Origin: an uncultured Gemmatimonadota bacterium
Lineage (GTDB): Bacteria > Gemmatimonadota > Gemmatimonadetes > Gemmatimonadales > Gemmatimonadaceae
Assembly: GCA_903910555.1 (NCBI GenBank)
Contig: CAIVZZ010000002.1
Location: 1 to 64,000, forward strand
Reading direction: 5' to 3'
Length of the DNA stretch: 64,000 nucleotides
How positions within the stretch are numbered: the stretch's first letter is position 1; each line of letters opens with the position of its first letter. Of this stretch, positions 25,976 through 34,704 are shown in pieces. The notes under the pieces were generated by a model. It made no database searches. It saw nothing but the letters and a program-made list of their open reading frames with translations, and was not told the origin of the DNA. The translations under genes were made by a program, and so were the position numbers.

Positions 25976-27100
25976 TCACGCCTCGGCGAACCGGCCGATC
26001 CGAAAGGGCGTGAGATCGAACCGTGGCTTCTCTCCCATGAGATCGTCGGCAATCAGCTCACCGATCGCGATCGAGAACTTGAAGCCATGGCCAGAGCACG
26101 GGCTCGCGATGAACACCGCGGGATGCTCGGGATGCGTGTCGAGAATGAAGTTCTCGTCAGGCGAGTTCGTGTAAAGACACACAGTCGCCGATCGCAGCGG
26201 GCCGTTGGCGTCCGGAATGTATTTCGCCAGAAGATCACGCACGACGGTGACCTCGCTGTCGTTCACGGCGCGGCGCACGGTCTGCGGTGTGGTCGTCTCG
26301 CCCTGATGATGCAGCGCGGCTTTCACACCGTCACCGAAATCGGCGAAGCCATACCAGGTTTTTCCCGGCGCGTACTCGTGAATGAAAATCGGAAAGTTGT
26401 TCGGTGTGAACGGCTCTGGCTTCAGCGGGTCGAACCAGAAAATCGCCTGCCGCTCGACCGTCAGCGGCAGCTGTAAATCCGGCAGCAGACCGCTCGTCCA
26501 CGATCCCGCTGAGATCACCAGCCGCGCGGCGGTATACACGCCGCTCCATGTGGTCACCTCTACTCCATCCGCTGTCGCGCGCCACTTGGTGACCTTCTCA
26601 CCGAACTTCAGCTCCGCGCGCGCCGCACGGGCCACGGAAAGCTGTGCCTCGATCGCGGTTTCGGGGTCGAGCACACCGGCGCGCGGCTCCCATATCGCCA
26701 CGGTATCATCGGTCGGACGCAGGGCGGGGAATCGCGCGCGCAGCTGGCTCGCGCTGAGTTCTTCATACGGCAGGTTGTGCTCAACCGCACTCGCGCGCGC
26801 GCCGCTTACAACTATGCCGTCCGGCGCGCCGATCATCAGGCCGCCGGTACGTGTGAGCACACGCTTGCCGGAGCGCGCCTGCAACTCGGCCCAGTCATTG
26901 TACGCGCGCTTCACGAGCGGCACGTAGAGCGGATCTTCGAAGTACGCCTCGCGAATGATGCGCGACTTCCCGTGCGACGATCCGAACGCATGCGGCGGCG
27001 TGAACTGATCGATCCCCAGAACTTTCTGTCCGCGCAGCGCGAGCTGATATACCGTCGAACTTCCCATCGCGCCGAGCCCCAGCACAATCACATCAAACAA
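25976..27100 (-). CDS. Sarcosine/N-methyl-tryptophan oxidase-like FAD enzyme
   Basis: This 374-residue protein is a DAO-family flavoprotein close to monomeric sarcosine oxidase and SolA. The N-terminal GLGAMGSST nucleotide-binding loop is followed by GSSHGKSRIIREAYF. Near the C-terminus is CLYTNSPDENF, whose Cys matches the FAD-linking Cys of the family, and CSGHGFKFS. A TTG start at 27100, with AGGAC eight bases before it and 11 bases after the ALDH stop, gives the standard N-terminus FDVIVLG. An ATG at 27154 is possible but would add 18 basic residues. Confidence 0.78.
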   Translation of the reverse strand: MFDVIVLGLGAMGSSTVYQLALRGQKVLGIDQFTPPHAFGSSHGKSRIIREAYFEDPLYVPLVKRAYNDWAELQARSGKRVLTRTGGLMIGAPDGIVVSGARASAVEHNLPYEELSASQLRARFPALRPTDDTVAIWEPRAGVLDPETAIEAQLSVARAARAELKFGEKVTKWRATADGVEVTTWSGVYTAARLVISAGSWTSGLLPDLQLPLTVERQAIFWFDPLKPEPFTPNNFPIFIHEYAPGKTWYGFADFGDGVKAALHHQGETTTPQTVRRAVNDSEVTVVRDLLAKYIPDANGPLRSATVCLYTNSPDENFILDTHPEHPAVFIASPCSGHGFKFSIAIGELIADDLMGEKPRFDLTPFRIGRFAEA

Positions 27101-27110
27101 GTCTCGTGTC

Positions 27111-29513
27111 CTATTCGCCGTAAGGAATCCAGATGTTTTTGACCTGCGTCGCATGACGCAGGAACTCGCGACCTTCTCCCCGTGCTGCTTCGGTCCAGTC
27201 GCGCGCGCCGCTTTCGCACCACGTTTGCTTCATGTTTCCGATCGAGGCGGCTTCGCACAGCTTCACGCCTTCGCGCGATCCAAAATACCAGATCGCGTCG
27301 ACGTCATCATGCTCGGCGAGCACTTTCGCGAGCTCGTCGCGCCGTCCGGTGACGATGTTGACCACTCCTGCTGGCACGTCCGACGTTTCGAGCACCTGAT
27401 AAAAATCGGTGACGGCGAGCGGCTGATGCTCGCTCGGAATAGCGACGACCGTGTTGCCCGCCGCGATCGCCGGCGCAACGGTTGAAATGAATCCGAGCAA
27501 CGGATGCTCCGATGGTGCCGCGACGCCAATCACGCCGACCGGCTCGTTCATCGCGAGCGTCACGCCGCGGATCGGAGTCTGGTGTACCTGACCATCCCAC
27601 TTATCGGCCCACGCCGCGTAGGTGAACAGCCGGGCAATGCTCGCCTCGACTTCACTCTTTCCTTCACGTCCGGTCAGCTCGCGAATACGCGCCGCAAACT
27701 CGGCGGAACGCGCCGAGAGATTCTCCGCGATGTAATAGAGAATCTGTCCGCGATTGTGACCCGTGCTGCGCGCCCAAGCGCCGGCCGCATTCCGCGCAGC
27801 TTCGACGGCATTTCTGACGTCCTTTCTGTTTCCCTCGCCGACTTCACCTGCAGTCGCGCCCTTGGCTCCGATGATAGGGATCGAGTAGCCGCTGTCCGGC
27901 CGCGCCTGCTTGCCACCGATGAATAGTTTGGCGGTGCGGTCGATCTGAGAGCCGGAGGCCGGAAGCCGGAGGCCGGACGCAACGACCTTCTTCCGGCTTC
28001 CAACTTCCGGCTTCCGGCCAAGGTTTTCCGGCTTCCGGTTTCCGGCCTCCGGCTTGAGGTATTCCCACATCCCCTCACGCCCACCCTCTCTGCCGTACCC
28101 CGATTCTCTGTAGCCACCAAATCCAGCGGCTGCATCAAACAGATTCGTGCAGTTGATCCACACCACGCCCGCCTTCACCTTCGGCGCGACATCCAGCGCG
28201 AGATTGATGTTCTCGCTCCAGACGCTCGCCGCGAGACCGAACGGCGTGTTGTTCGCGAGCGCGACGGCTTCCTCGGGAGTACGAAAACTCATCGATACGA
28301 GCACCGGTCCGAAAATCTCCACCTGCGCGATCGTGCTGCTTGGCGCGACGTTCGTGAACAGCGTCGGCGGGTAGAAGCAGCCGTCCTTGGGAACGGCCCA
28401 ACTCGGCTGCCACATTTCCGCGCCTTCTTTCGCGCCCTGCTCAACGAGCGAACGAATCCGCTCGAGCTGCACCGGCGCGACGATCGCGCCCATATCAATC
28501 GCTTTGTCGAGCGGTGAGCCAACGCGAAGCTTCTCCATACGCGCGCGCAGCTTCGCGATGAGTTTATCTGCGATTCCTTCCTGCATCAGCAGTCGTGACC
28601 CGGCGCAGCAAACCTGACCCTGATTGAACCAGATCGCGTCTACAACGCCCTCCACCACGCTATCGAGATCGGCATCCTCGAACACGATGAACGGCGATTT
28701 CCCGCCGAGTTCGAGCGAGAGTTTCTTGCCGCTGCCCGCTGTCGCTTTCCGAATGATGCGGCCGACGTCGGTGCTCCCGGTAAACGCGAGTTTGTCCACG
28801 TCCGGGTGATCGACGAGCGCTGCGCCGGTCGCACCATCACCGGTGAGAATGTTCAGCACACCGGGCGGTAATCCGGCCTCTGAGGCGAGCTCGGCAAAAG
28901 CGAGCGCAGTGAGCGGTGTGAACTCCGCCGGTTTCAGAATCACCGTGCAACCCGCAGCCAGCGCCGGCGCAACTTTCCATGCGAGCATCAGCAGCGGGAA
29001 ATTCCACGGGATGATCTGGCCGACCACGCCAACTCCGTGGTGCCCCGCAAATTCCGTCTCGAGCAGCTGCGCCCAGCCCGCGTGGTGATAGAAGTGCCGC
29101 GCCACGAGCGGAATATCGATGTCGCGAGTTTCGCGAATGCTCTTCCCATTGTCCATCGACTCGAGCACGGCGAGCAGTCGCGCGTTTCGTTGCACTGTGC
29201 GAGCCAAAGCATACAAATGCTTTGCGCGCTGGTGTCCGCTCAGTTTGCGCCAGGCGGGAAGCGCTTTGCGCGCGGCTTTCACCGCCGCGTCAACGTCGCT
29301 CTTGGATCCCTGCGAAACTTTCGCGAGGACTCTTCCTGTTGCGGGATCGATCACGTCGAACCGTGCGCCTTTTCCCGCGCTGGTCCACGCTCCGCCAATG
29401 AAGTGGCCGAACGACGCCTGATGCGCGGCGATCCATGCGAGCGCGGGTTTATCGCTCTCCGGCGCCGGGCCGTACTCCATCGTCTCGAAAATGCCTGCGA
29501 CCGTCGTTGCCAT
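27111..29513 (-). CDS. Double-domain aldehyde dehydrogenase of the ALDH16 type
   Basis: This 800-residue fusion has two ALDH modules. The first (residues 1-480) is complete: Asn171 in PWNFPL, Glu268 in LELGGKSP and catalytic Cys302/303 in NQGQVCCAGSR. The second (about 530-800) has the ALDH N-terminal part (GVIGVAAPSEHPLL, AGNTVVAIPS) but no catalytic Cys loop, as in ALDH16 proteins. The linker (residues 484-522) is translated from a tandem palindromic repeat of CCGGCTTCCGG-type words. It lies 4 bases after deoC, so it may oxidise the acetaldehyde that DeoC releases. Confidence 0.85.
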   Translation of the reverse strand: MATTVAGIFETMEYGPAPESDKPALAWIAAHQASFGHFIGGAWTSAGKGARFDVIDPATGRVLAKVSQGSKSDVDAAVKAARKALPAWRKLSGHQRAKHLYALARTVQRNARLLAVLESMDNGKSIRETRDIDIPLVARHFYHHAGWAQLLETEFAGHHGVGVVGQIIPWNFPLLMLAWKVAPALAAGCTVILKPAEFTPLTALAFAELASEAGLPPGVLNILTGDGATGAALVDHPDVDKLAFTGSTDVGRIIRKATAGSGKKLSLELGGKSPFIVFEDADLDSVVEGVVDAIWFNQGQVCCAGSRLLMQEGIADKLIAKLRARMEKLRVGSPLDKAIDMGAIVAPVQLERIRSLVEQGAKEGAEMWQPSWAVPKDGCFYPPTLFTNVAPSSTIAQVEIFGPVLVSMSFRTPEEAVALANNTPFGLAASVWSENINLALDVAPKVKAGVVWINCTNLFDAAAGFGGYRESGYGREGGREGMWEYLKPEAGNRKPENLGRKPEVGSRKKVVASGLRLPASGSQIDRTAKLFIGGKQARPDSGYSIPIIGAKGATAGEVGEGNRKDVRNAVEAARNAAGAWARSTGHNRGQILYYIAENLSARSAEFAARIRELTGREGKSEVEASIARLFTYAAWADKWDGQVHQTPIRGVTLAMNEPVGVIGVAAPSEHPLLGFISTVAPAIAAGNTVVAIPSEHQPLAVTDFYQVLETSDVPAGVVNIVTGRRDELAKVLAEHDDVDAIWYFGSREGVKLCEAASIGNMKQTWCESGARDWTEAARGEGREFLRHATQVKNIWIPYGE
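27946..28062. repeat. Word-palindrome inside the ALDH16 gene
   Basis: GCCGGAGGCCGGAAGCCGG-type words at about 27952-27977 are an inverted match to CCGGCTTCCGGTTTCCGG-type words at about 28030-28055 (about 24 of 26 positions). CTTCCGGCTTCC copies fill the centre. The insert stays in frame and encodes an Arg/Lys/Pro/Glu-rich linker. Confidence 0.7.
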
Positions 29514-29516
29514 AGG

Positions 29517-30551
29517 CTACACCATTGGCTGGCGATGGGCCGCTGCGTAGCGCCCGGTGGCGAAATGTTCGAGCTGGCGTTCGATGTCGGTGAGCAGTCC
29601 GGAAGCGCCAAAACGAAAGAGATCCGGCCGAAGCCAGCGGTCGCCGAGTTCCTCTTTCATCAAGTACAAATACTCGAGCGAGTTTTTTGCCGAGCGAATT
29701 CCGCCGGCCGGTTTGTAACCGATCGCGAAGCCCGTCTGCTCGAAATATTCGCGGATCATCCGGACCATGACGAGCGAGATCGGCAGCGTCGCGTTCACGC
29801 CTTCTTTGCCGGTGCTCGTCTTGATGAAATCAGCGCCGGCCATCATTGCGACCATCGATGCGCGCGCGATGTTCGTGAGCGTGGCCAGATCACCCGTACC
29901 GAGGATCGTCTTCATGTGTGCGTCACCGCAAGCATCGCGAAAACTGCGCACTTCGTCGTAGAGCGCGTGCCAGTTGCCTGTGAGCACATGGCCGCGCGTG
30001 ATGACGATGTCGATTTCCCGCGCACCGGCCGCAACGCTCGCCCGCACCTCTGCGATTCGCGTCTCAATCGGCGAGAGCCCTGCCGGGAATCCCGTGCTCA
30101 CTGCCGCGACAGGAATATTCGACCCCGCCAGCGCTTCAACCGCGACGGGCACGAGCTGGTGATAAACACACACCGCGCCTGTCGCAATTGCGAGCGACTC
30201 GATTCCCAGCGTCCGCTCGAGATCGGCGCGAATCGGATGCATCGCCTTCGCGCACAACCGGCGGACATTTCCGGTGGTATCATCGCCGGAAAGCGTGGTC
30301 AAATCGATCAGTGAAACCGCGCGCAGCAGCCAAGCGGCCTGCCACTGTTTCTTTACCGTGCGGCGGCCGGGGAGCGTGGCCGCGCGGCGCTCAACAGCGC
30401 TCCGGTTCGCGCGCTGCGCGAGCACCAGATCGAGATCGAGCGGCATCCCGGGATTGCGCGCGACATGCGCGCCCGGAATCTCATGGCGTGTCTCCGCAGG
30501 GCTGACATCGGTGCCGGCCAGCTTCAGTGCGGAGTGTCGTGATGCGGTCAT
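29517..30551 (-). CDS. deoC: Deoxyribose-phosphate aldolase
   Basis: This 344-residue enzyme splits 2-deoxyribose 5-phosphate into acetaldehyde and glyceraldehyde 3-phosphate. The Schiff-base lysine lies in ADFIKTSTGKEG, and the helper lysines lie in MKTILGTGDL and YKPAGGIRSAK. It is the long class of DeoC, with about 90 extra N-terminal residues and an early VSLIDLTTLSGDDT segment. It is the first gene of the operon deoC-ALDH16-FAD oxidase, pointing to deoxynucleoside salvage. Confidence 0.93.
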   Translation of the reverse strand: MTASRHSALKLAGTDVSPAETRHEIPGAHVARNPGMPLDLDLVLAQRANRSAVERRAATLPGRRTVKKQWQAAWLLRAVSLIDLTTLSGDDTTGNVRRLCAKAMHPIRADLERTLGIESLAIATGAVCVYHQLVPVAVEALAGSNIPVAAVSTGFPAGLSPIETRIAEVRASVAAGAREIDIVITRGHVLTGNWHALYDEVRSFRDACGDAHMKTILGTGDLATLTNIARASMVAMMAGADFIKTSTGKEGVNATLPISLVMVRMIREYFEQTGFAIGYKPAGGIRSAKNSLEYLYLMKEELGDRWLRPDLFRFGASGLLTDIERQLEHFATGRYAAAHRQPMV

Positions 30552-30626
30552 GGTTCTAAAGATAGCGCGTTTGGGCCCCTGCCACGATGTTTACCCCGAA
30601 TCCAGAAACATCGAACCGGGGTCACC

Positions 30627-31553
30627 ATGCGCATCGGCCGAGCCGTCATCGCCCTCATAACAACAGTGCAATTCGCGGGTGCGCAGCCGCCCCGTGCCGC
30701 CGCGCGCACGGCGGCGCTGCCGACGCTCGACTCTGCCCGGCTCATTGCGGATATCTCCGTACTCGCCGCCGACTCCATGGAAGGTCGCCGCATCGGAACG
30801 CCGGGCGGCGCGCGGGCGCGCGCATTCCTGCTGCATGAAATCGCTCGTATAGGCCTCGCGCCGGTGCGCGACAGCTTCCCGTCGCACTTCACCGCCAAAT
30901 CTCGCGGCGCTGATCTGAATGGCGTGAATCTGTATGGAATGATTCGCGGCACGAAACACGCCGATCGCTATCTCGTCCTCTCCGCGCACTACGACCACCT
31001 CGGCGTGCGCGATGGCGTCATCTACAATGGCGCGGATGACAACGCGTCCGGGACCGCCGCCGTGCTCTCGATCGCGCAGTGGTTCAAGGCGCACCAGCCC
31101 GAGAACTCGATCATCTTTGCGTTTTTCGATGGCGAAGAGTCCGGGTTACTCGGCGCAAAGGACTTTCTCGCGAATCCACCGGTTCCACTCGATCGGATCA
31201 TTGCCGACGTGAACCTCGACATGGTGAGCCGAAATGTGAAGGGCGAGCTATACGCGTCTGGTGCGTCGGCGAATCCAGCGATGAAGCCGCTGCTTGATAG
31301 CATCGCCGCGATCGCGCCGGTAAAGCTGCTCCTCGGCCATGACGCGGGGCTCGGCGAAAACAACTGGATCCAGCAGTCGGATCAGGGTCCGTTTGCGACG
31401 AAGAAAATTCCTTTCATGTACTTCGGCGTCGAAGATCATCCTGATTATCACAAGCCGGGCGACAAAATCGGCCATATCGAGCCTGGATTTTATTACCACT
31501 GCGTGCAGACCATCGCCGAGTTTCTCAAACGACTCGACTCGCAGTCGAAGTAG
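30627..31553 (+). CDS. Exported M28-family zinc peptidase
   Basis: This 308-residue protein has a signal peptide ending QFAGA before Gln. Zinc-site motifs of M28 aminopeptidases are in order: SAHYDHLG, GADDNASGTA, FDGEESGLLGA, NLDMVS and EDHPDYHKPGDK. It probably degrades peptides in the periplasm or outside. The sequence TACCCCGAATC (30592-30602) stands shortly before the start, as it also does before 41299. Confidence 0.87.
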   Translation: MRIGRAVIALITTVQFAGAQPPRAAARTAALPTLDSARLIADISVLAADSMEGRRIGTPGGARARAFLLHEIARIGLAPVRDSFPSHFTAKSRGADLNGVNLYGMIRGTKHADRYLVLSAHYDHLGVRDGVIYNGADDNASGTAAVLSIAQWFKAHQPENSIIFAFFDGEESGLLGAKDFLANPPVPLDRIIADVNLDMVSRNVKGELYASGASANPAMKPLLDSIAAIAPVKLLLGHDAGLGENNWIQQSDQGPFATKKIPFMYFGVEDHPDYHKPGDKIGHIEPGFYYHCVQTIAEFLKRLDSQSK

Positions 31554-31601
31554 CTCCATCGCCCTTCGCCAATTCGCCCCTCATGCTTCGCCCGTTCCTG
31601 T
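31554..31601. repeat. Short gap with repeated TTCGCCC words
   Basis: The gap between two convergent genes contains CGCCCTTCGCC, TTCGCCC and CTTCGCCCGTTCC. The same word family appears in the hairpin after pilC. No strong stem is visible. Confidence 0.4.
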
Positions 31602-32267
31602 TTATTCCAGTAGCCCCTGCTCCAGCGCCAGTCGCGTCAGCCCAGCGACCGTCCGTATCTCCAGCTTCCGCATCAGCGAATCCCGGTGTGCCTCGACCGT
31701 GCGAGCGCTGATCCCCAGCTCCGCGGCAATCTGCTTGTTTGTTTTCCCTTGTGCGATATGAACGAGAATCTCGCGTTCGCGCGCGGTCAGCACATCCGTC
31801 GCGAGCGCGGGAGCTCTCTTCTTCGCGTCATTTCCCTTGCGCATCGCGTCCGTCATTTGCGCGGCCAGCGCGGGCGAGAAATACGAGTTTCCCGAGTGCA
31901 GCACTCTCACGGCTTCGCGCAGTTCGGCGGGCGTCGAGTCCTTCCTCAAGTAGCCGTGCGCGCCGGCCCGAAGGCTCTCGAGCACGTACTCGACGTCTTC
32001 GTGCACGCTGAGCATCAGCACGCGCACACCGGGAACGCGCTCGAGCAGTTCGCTCACTGCGTGAAGCCCCGATCCATCCGGCATCGAAACATCAAGCACG
32101 ACAACATCCGGCAGAACTTGCTGTGCGCTCGTCACGGCCTCCGGTCCGCTTCGTGCCTCACCGACGACGGAAAACTCTGCGCCGTCGCTCAGCACACTGC
32201 GAATTCCCTCGCGGACAACGGCGTGATCGTCGACGACGAGCACGCGGATCGGCGTTCCTGCACTCAT
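31602..32267 (-). CDS. NarL/FixJ-type response regulator
   Basis: This 221-residue regulator has a receiver domain with acidic residues VVDDH and the phospho-acceptor Asp59 in VVLDVSMPDG, then a LuxR-type helix-turn-helix at about 155-215 (LTAREREILVHIAQGKTNKQ). It overlaps the histidine kinase gene by 4 bases and is the last gene of a five-gene minus-strand operon that includes nicotinamide riboside uptake. Its targets are not visible here. Confidence 0.92.
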   Translation of the reverse strand: MSAGTPIRVLVVDDHAVVREGIRSVLSDGAEFSVVGEARSGPEAVTSAQQVLPDVVVLDVSMPDGSGLHAVSELLERVPGVRVLMLSVHEDVEYVLESLRAGAHGYLRKDSTPAELREAVRVLHSGNSYFSPALAAQMTDAMRKGNDAKKRAPALATDVLTAREREILVHIAQGKTNKQIAAELGISARTVEAHRDSLMRKLEIRTVAGLTRLALEQGLLE

Positions 32268-33589
32268 ACCGCGCTGCCCTCCGACACTGGGATGCGAATC
32301 ACGATCACGGCTCCGGCACCGGGTGCCGACTTCACCTGCACACTTCCGCCGAGTGCGACGATGCGTTCACGCATTCCCGCGAGGCCGAGATGTCCGGCCG
32401 CTTCGAGCTGTGCGAGCGAACTCTCACCTTCGAATCCAGGCCCGTGATCGGCAACGCGAAGGATAACTTCAGCGCCTGTCGCCGCAATCTCCACATCCGC
32501 GGGCGCATTGCCGGCGTGACGCGCGACATTCGACAGCGCCTCCTGCAGCGCGCGAAAGAGCGCGACCTCCGCTTCGTCGCTCAGCACGGGAAGCGCCTCG
32601 GGCGCATCGAGCGTGACGTTCACGCCTCGCCGCTCGGCGAAATCCGCGACAAGCGAACGCAGCGCCGGCAGCAGCCCGAGGTCGTCGAGCAGTGATGGGC
32701 GCAGGTCGTTGGTCACGTTGCGAATGCCGCGCATTCCTTCATCGACGAGTTCGAGCGCCCGGTCGAGCCGGTGCGCCATTTCTTCTTCAACGCGCTCGCG
32801 CACGACACCGAGCTGCATCTTCACGGCCGCAAAGACCTGCGCCGTTTCGTCGTGCAGTTCGAGCGAGAGCCTGCGTCGCTCCTCTTCATGCTGGCGAACC
32901 ATGCGCCGTGAAAGCGCTTCGAGCTCGAACGTACGCACCCGGAGCCGGCTTGCGAGGTCGGCGTTTACGAGCAGAAGAATTCCCGCGCCGACGGCGAGCA
33001 GAAAGAGAATGTCGATGTAATAGCCCCACGGGCTCCACGCGCCGCGCGCGCGAAGAATGGGGTAGTCGAGATGGTGCAATCCCCAGAGGAGAAAGGTCCA
33101 GCCGAGCAGCGTGCTCGCACCGCGTGTTTCGGCGCGGCGATGTCGAAGAAGTACGATTCCCGTCCAAAGCGTCGCCGCAGAGAGGAAAACAACAGCGGGT
33201 ACCGCGGCAAGCACGAAGTTGTCGAGCCTGATGACGGCGATATAGCTCCAGAGCAGCGGGAACGCGACGAGAAGCCAATAGCCTTTTTTCCACGTTGCCG
33301 CGTGCGAGAACACGACCGCGGCCCAGAGCAGCGCGAGCGCCGTCCAACCGGTGACGACCTGATGCCAGAAGAGCCAGGCGCGATCGTTCGTCGCGATGAA
33401 CACGGCGATGACGGTGATGCGCAAAACAAAAATCGAGAACGCGAGCGCCCACCAGCCGAAGTACGGCTGCTTCGTGCGGCGCCAGAGCGCAGCGCATAGC
33501 GTAGCGAGCGCCAAGGTGATCGTCGCTTCGAGCACCGCGGCGGGAAGCTCGCTCGTGAGTGCTGCGAGCGGGATTGACTCCTGAATCAT
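32264..33589 (-). CDS. Membrane histidine kinase, HisKA_3 type
   Basis: This 441-residue kinase has about seven N-terminal membrane helices (residues 15-220), a HisKA_3 dimerisation segment with RLSLELHDETAQVFAAVKMQ carrying the phospho-His, and a HATPase domain with NVARHAG, VADHGPGFEG and GHLGLAGMRERI. It is the partner of the downstream LuxR-type regulator. The membrane region may sense a small ligand directly, since no extracellular domain is present. It follows the nadR-like gene with a one-base overlap (TGATG). Confidence 0.9.
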   Translation of the reverse strand: MIQESIPLAALTSELPAAVLEATITLALATLCAALWRRTKQPYFGWWALAFSIFVLRITVIAVFIATNDRAWLFWHQVVTGWTALALLWAAVVFSHAATWKKGYWLLVAFPLLWSYIAVIRLDNFVLAAVPAVVFLSAATLWTGIVLLRHRRAETRGASTLLGWTFLLWGLHHLDYPILRARGAWSPWGYYIDILFLLAVGAGILLLVNADLASRLRVRTFELEALSRRMVRQHEEERRRLSLELHDETAQVFAAVKMQLGVVRERVEEEMAHRLDRALELVDEGMRGIRNVTNDLRPSLLDDLGLLPALRSLVADFAERRGVNVTLDAPEALPVLSDEAEVALFRALQEALSNVARHAGNAPADVEIAATGAEVILRVADHGPGFEGESSLAQLEAAGHLGLAGMRERIVALGGSVQVKSAPGAGAVIVIRIPVSEGSAV

Positions 33590-34116
33590 CAGTGGCCCGC
33601 GGCGGTGATCAGCGCGTTTGCCGCCGAGAGCGCTGCGCGTTCGCGAGCGATGCCAGTGCCGGATACATCGATGCTCACGCAGGCGAACTCGTCCATTGCG
33701 CGTTCGAACAGCGTGAACAGTTCTTGCCGCTGCTCCGGTCGGTCACGGACGCCGTCGGCAGTCCAGGCGAGATCTGGCGCGCAGAGCAAATACAAATCGC
33801 CGCGACGTTCGCGCGCGGCGTTTTCAATCCACGCGGGGCAGTGTCCGTAATAGTGCCGGACATAAACGACTGTGCTGATGAGATCGGTGTCGAGCAGCAG
33901 CAATGGCGGATCGCTCGCAAGCGCGACATCCTCGGAATCGATCGCGCGCTGTGCTATCACCTCCGCATCGGCGGCGGTGAGCTCGCGCTTCACTTGTTCA
34001 GCATAGAGCCGCGCTGTCTCAGGGAGCCAGGGCGCGCGAAAATGTCGCGCGAGCGCTTTCGCGAGCGTGGTCTTGCCCGTTGCTTCCGGACCGGTGAGCA
34101 CGACGCGCCGCGTCAC
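33589..34116 (-). CDS. NadR-like P-loop kinase (nicotinamide riboside kinase)
   Basis: This 175-residue ATPase has a Walker A at GPEATGKTT (residues 9-17) and an LLLLDTDLISTVVY segment typical of the kinase half of NadR. It is expected to phosphorylate nicotinamide riboside to NMN. The GTG start overlaps the pnuC stop (GTGA), so transporter and kinase are coupled. It lacks the adenylyltransferase and HTH parts of full NadR. Confidence 0.83.
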   Translation of the reverse strand: MTRRVVLTGPEATGKTTLAKALARHFRAPWLPETARLYAEQVKRELTAADAEVIAQRAIDSEDVALASDPPLLLLDTDLISTVVYVRHYYGHCPAWIENAARERRGDLYLLCAPDLAWTADGVRDRPEQRQELFTLFERAMDEFACVSIDVSGTGIARERAALSAANALITAAGH

Positions 34117-34703
34117 GCCGTCGCGGCTGCCGACGCAACGATTGCGTCGGCGCGAAACGCCCGGCGCCATTGCAGATATCCCATCACCGCGAGCACGAAG
34201 AAAACCGCATACAGACCGGCGGTCAAATACAGATGCTTGAAGATGAACATCCCGATGTACACCACGTTCACGGCGATCCACACCAGCCAGTTCTCGAGGA
34301 TCTTTCGCGTGATCATCCACTGCGCGATGAGGCTGGTGGTTGCCGTTGCCGAATCGACGTAGGGTAACGCCGCGTCGGTATAGCGCGCGAAGATCGTTCC
34401 GAGTACCGCCACCCCGACGACGCCGATCGCGGTGAGCGTGACCGCCATCCGCGGATTTCCGCGCGACACCTTCAGTTCCGTCTTGTTCTTGCCGCCGTAG
34501 AGCCATTCATACCACCCATACAGCGACAGCACAAAATAGATCACCTGCAGTCCCATATCGGCGTAAAGCTTCTGGTCGCGAAACACCACGAAGTACAGCG
34601 AGACGTTGATCAGCGCGATCGGCCAGTTCCAAATGTTCTGCTTGATCTGCAGATAGACACTGACGATTCCTGTCGCGACGGCAACAGGCTCGAGCCAGCC
34701 CAC
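34113..34703 (-). CDS. pnuC: PnuC nicotinamide riboside transporter
   Basis: This 196-residue protein has about seven membrane helices and PnuC landmarks WNWPIALINVSLYFVVF, FVLSLYGWYEWLYGG and NWLVWIAVNVVYIGMF. PnuC facilitates uptake of nicotinamide riboside, which is trapped by the downstream kinase. It starts one base after the M20 hydrolase stop and overlaps the kinase gene. Confidence 0.92.
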   Translation of the reverse strand: MGWLEPVAVATGIVSVYLQIKQNIWNWPIALINVSLYFVVFRDQKLYADMGLQVIYFVLSLYGWYEWLYGGKNKTELKVSRGNPRMAVTLTAIGVVGVAVLGTIFARYTDAALPYVDSATATTSLIAQWMITRKILENWLVWIAVNVVYIGMFIFKHLYLTAGLYAVFFVLAVMGYLQWRRAFRADAIVASAAATA

Positions 34704-34704
34704 G

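Noticed and set aside
27946-28062. CRISPR-like or REP-type array
   Set aside because: The words are tandem and palindromic with no regular spacers, and no cas gene is in the window.
31602-32267. LuxR-type regulator as a quorum-sensing receptor
   Set aside because: It has a receiver domain with Asp59 and a partner kinase, so it is a NarL/FixJ regulator, not an autoinducer receptor.
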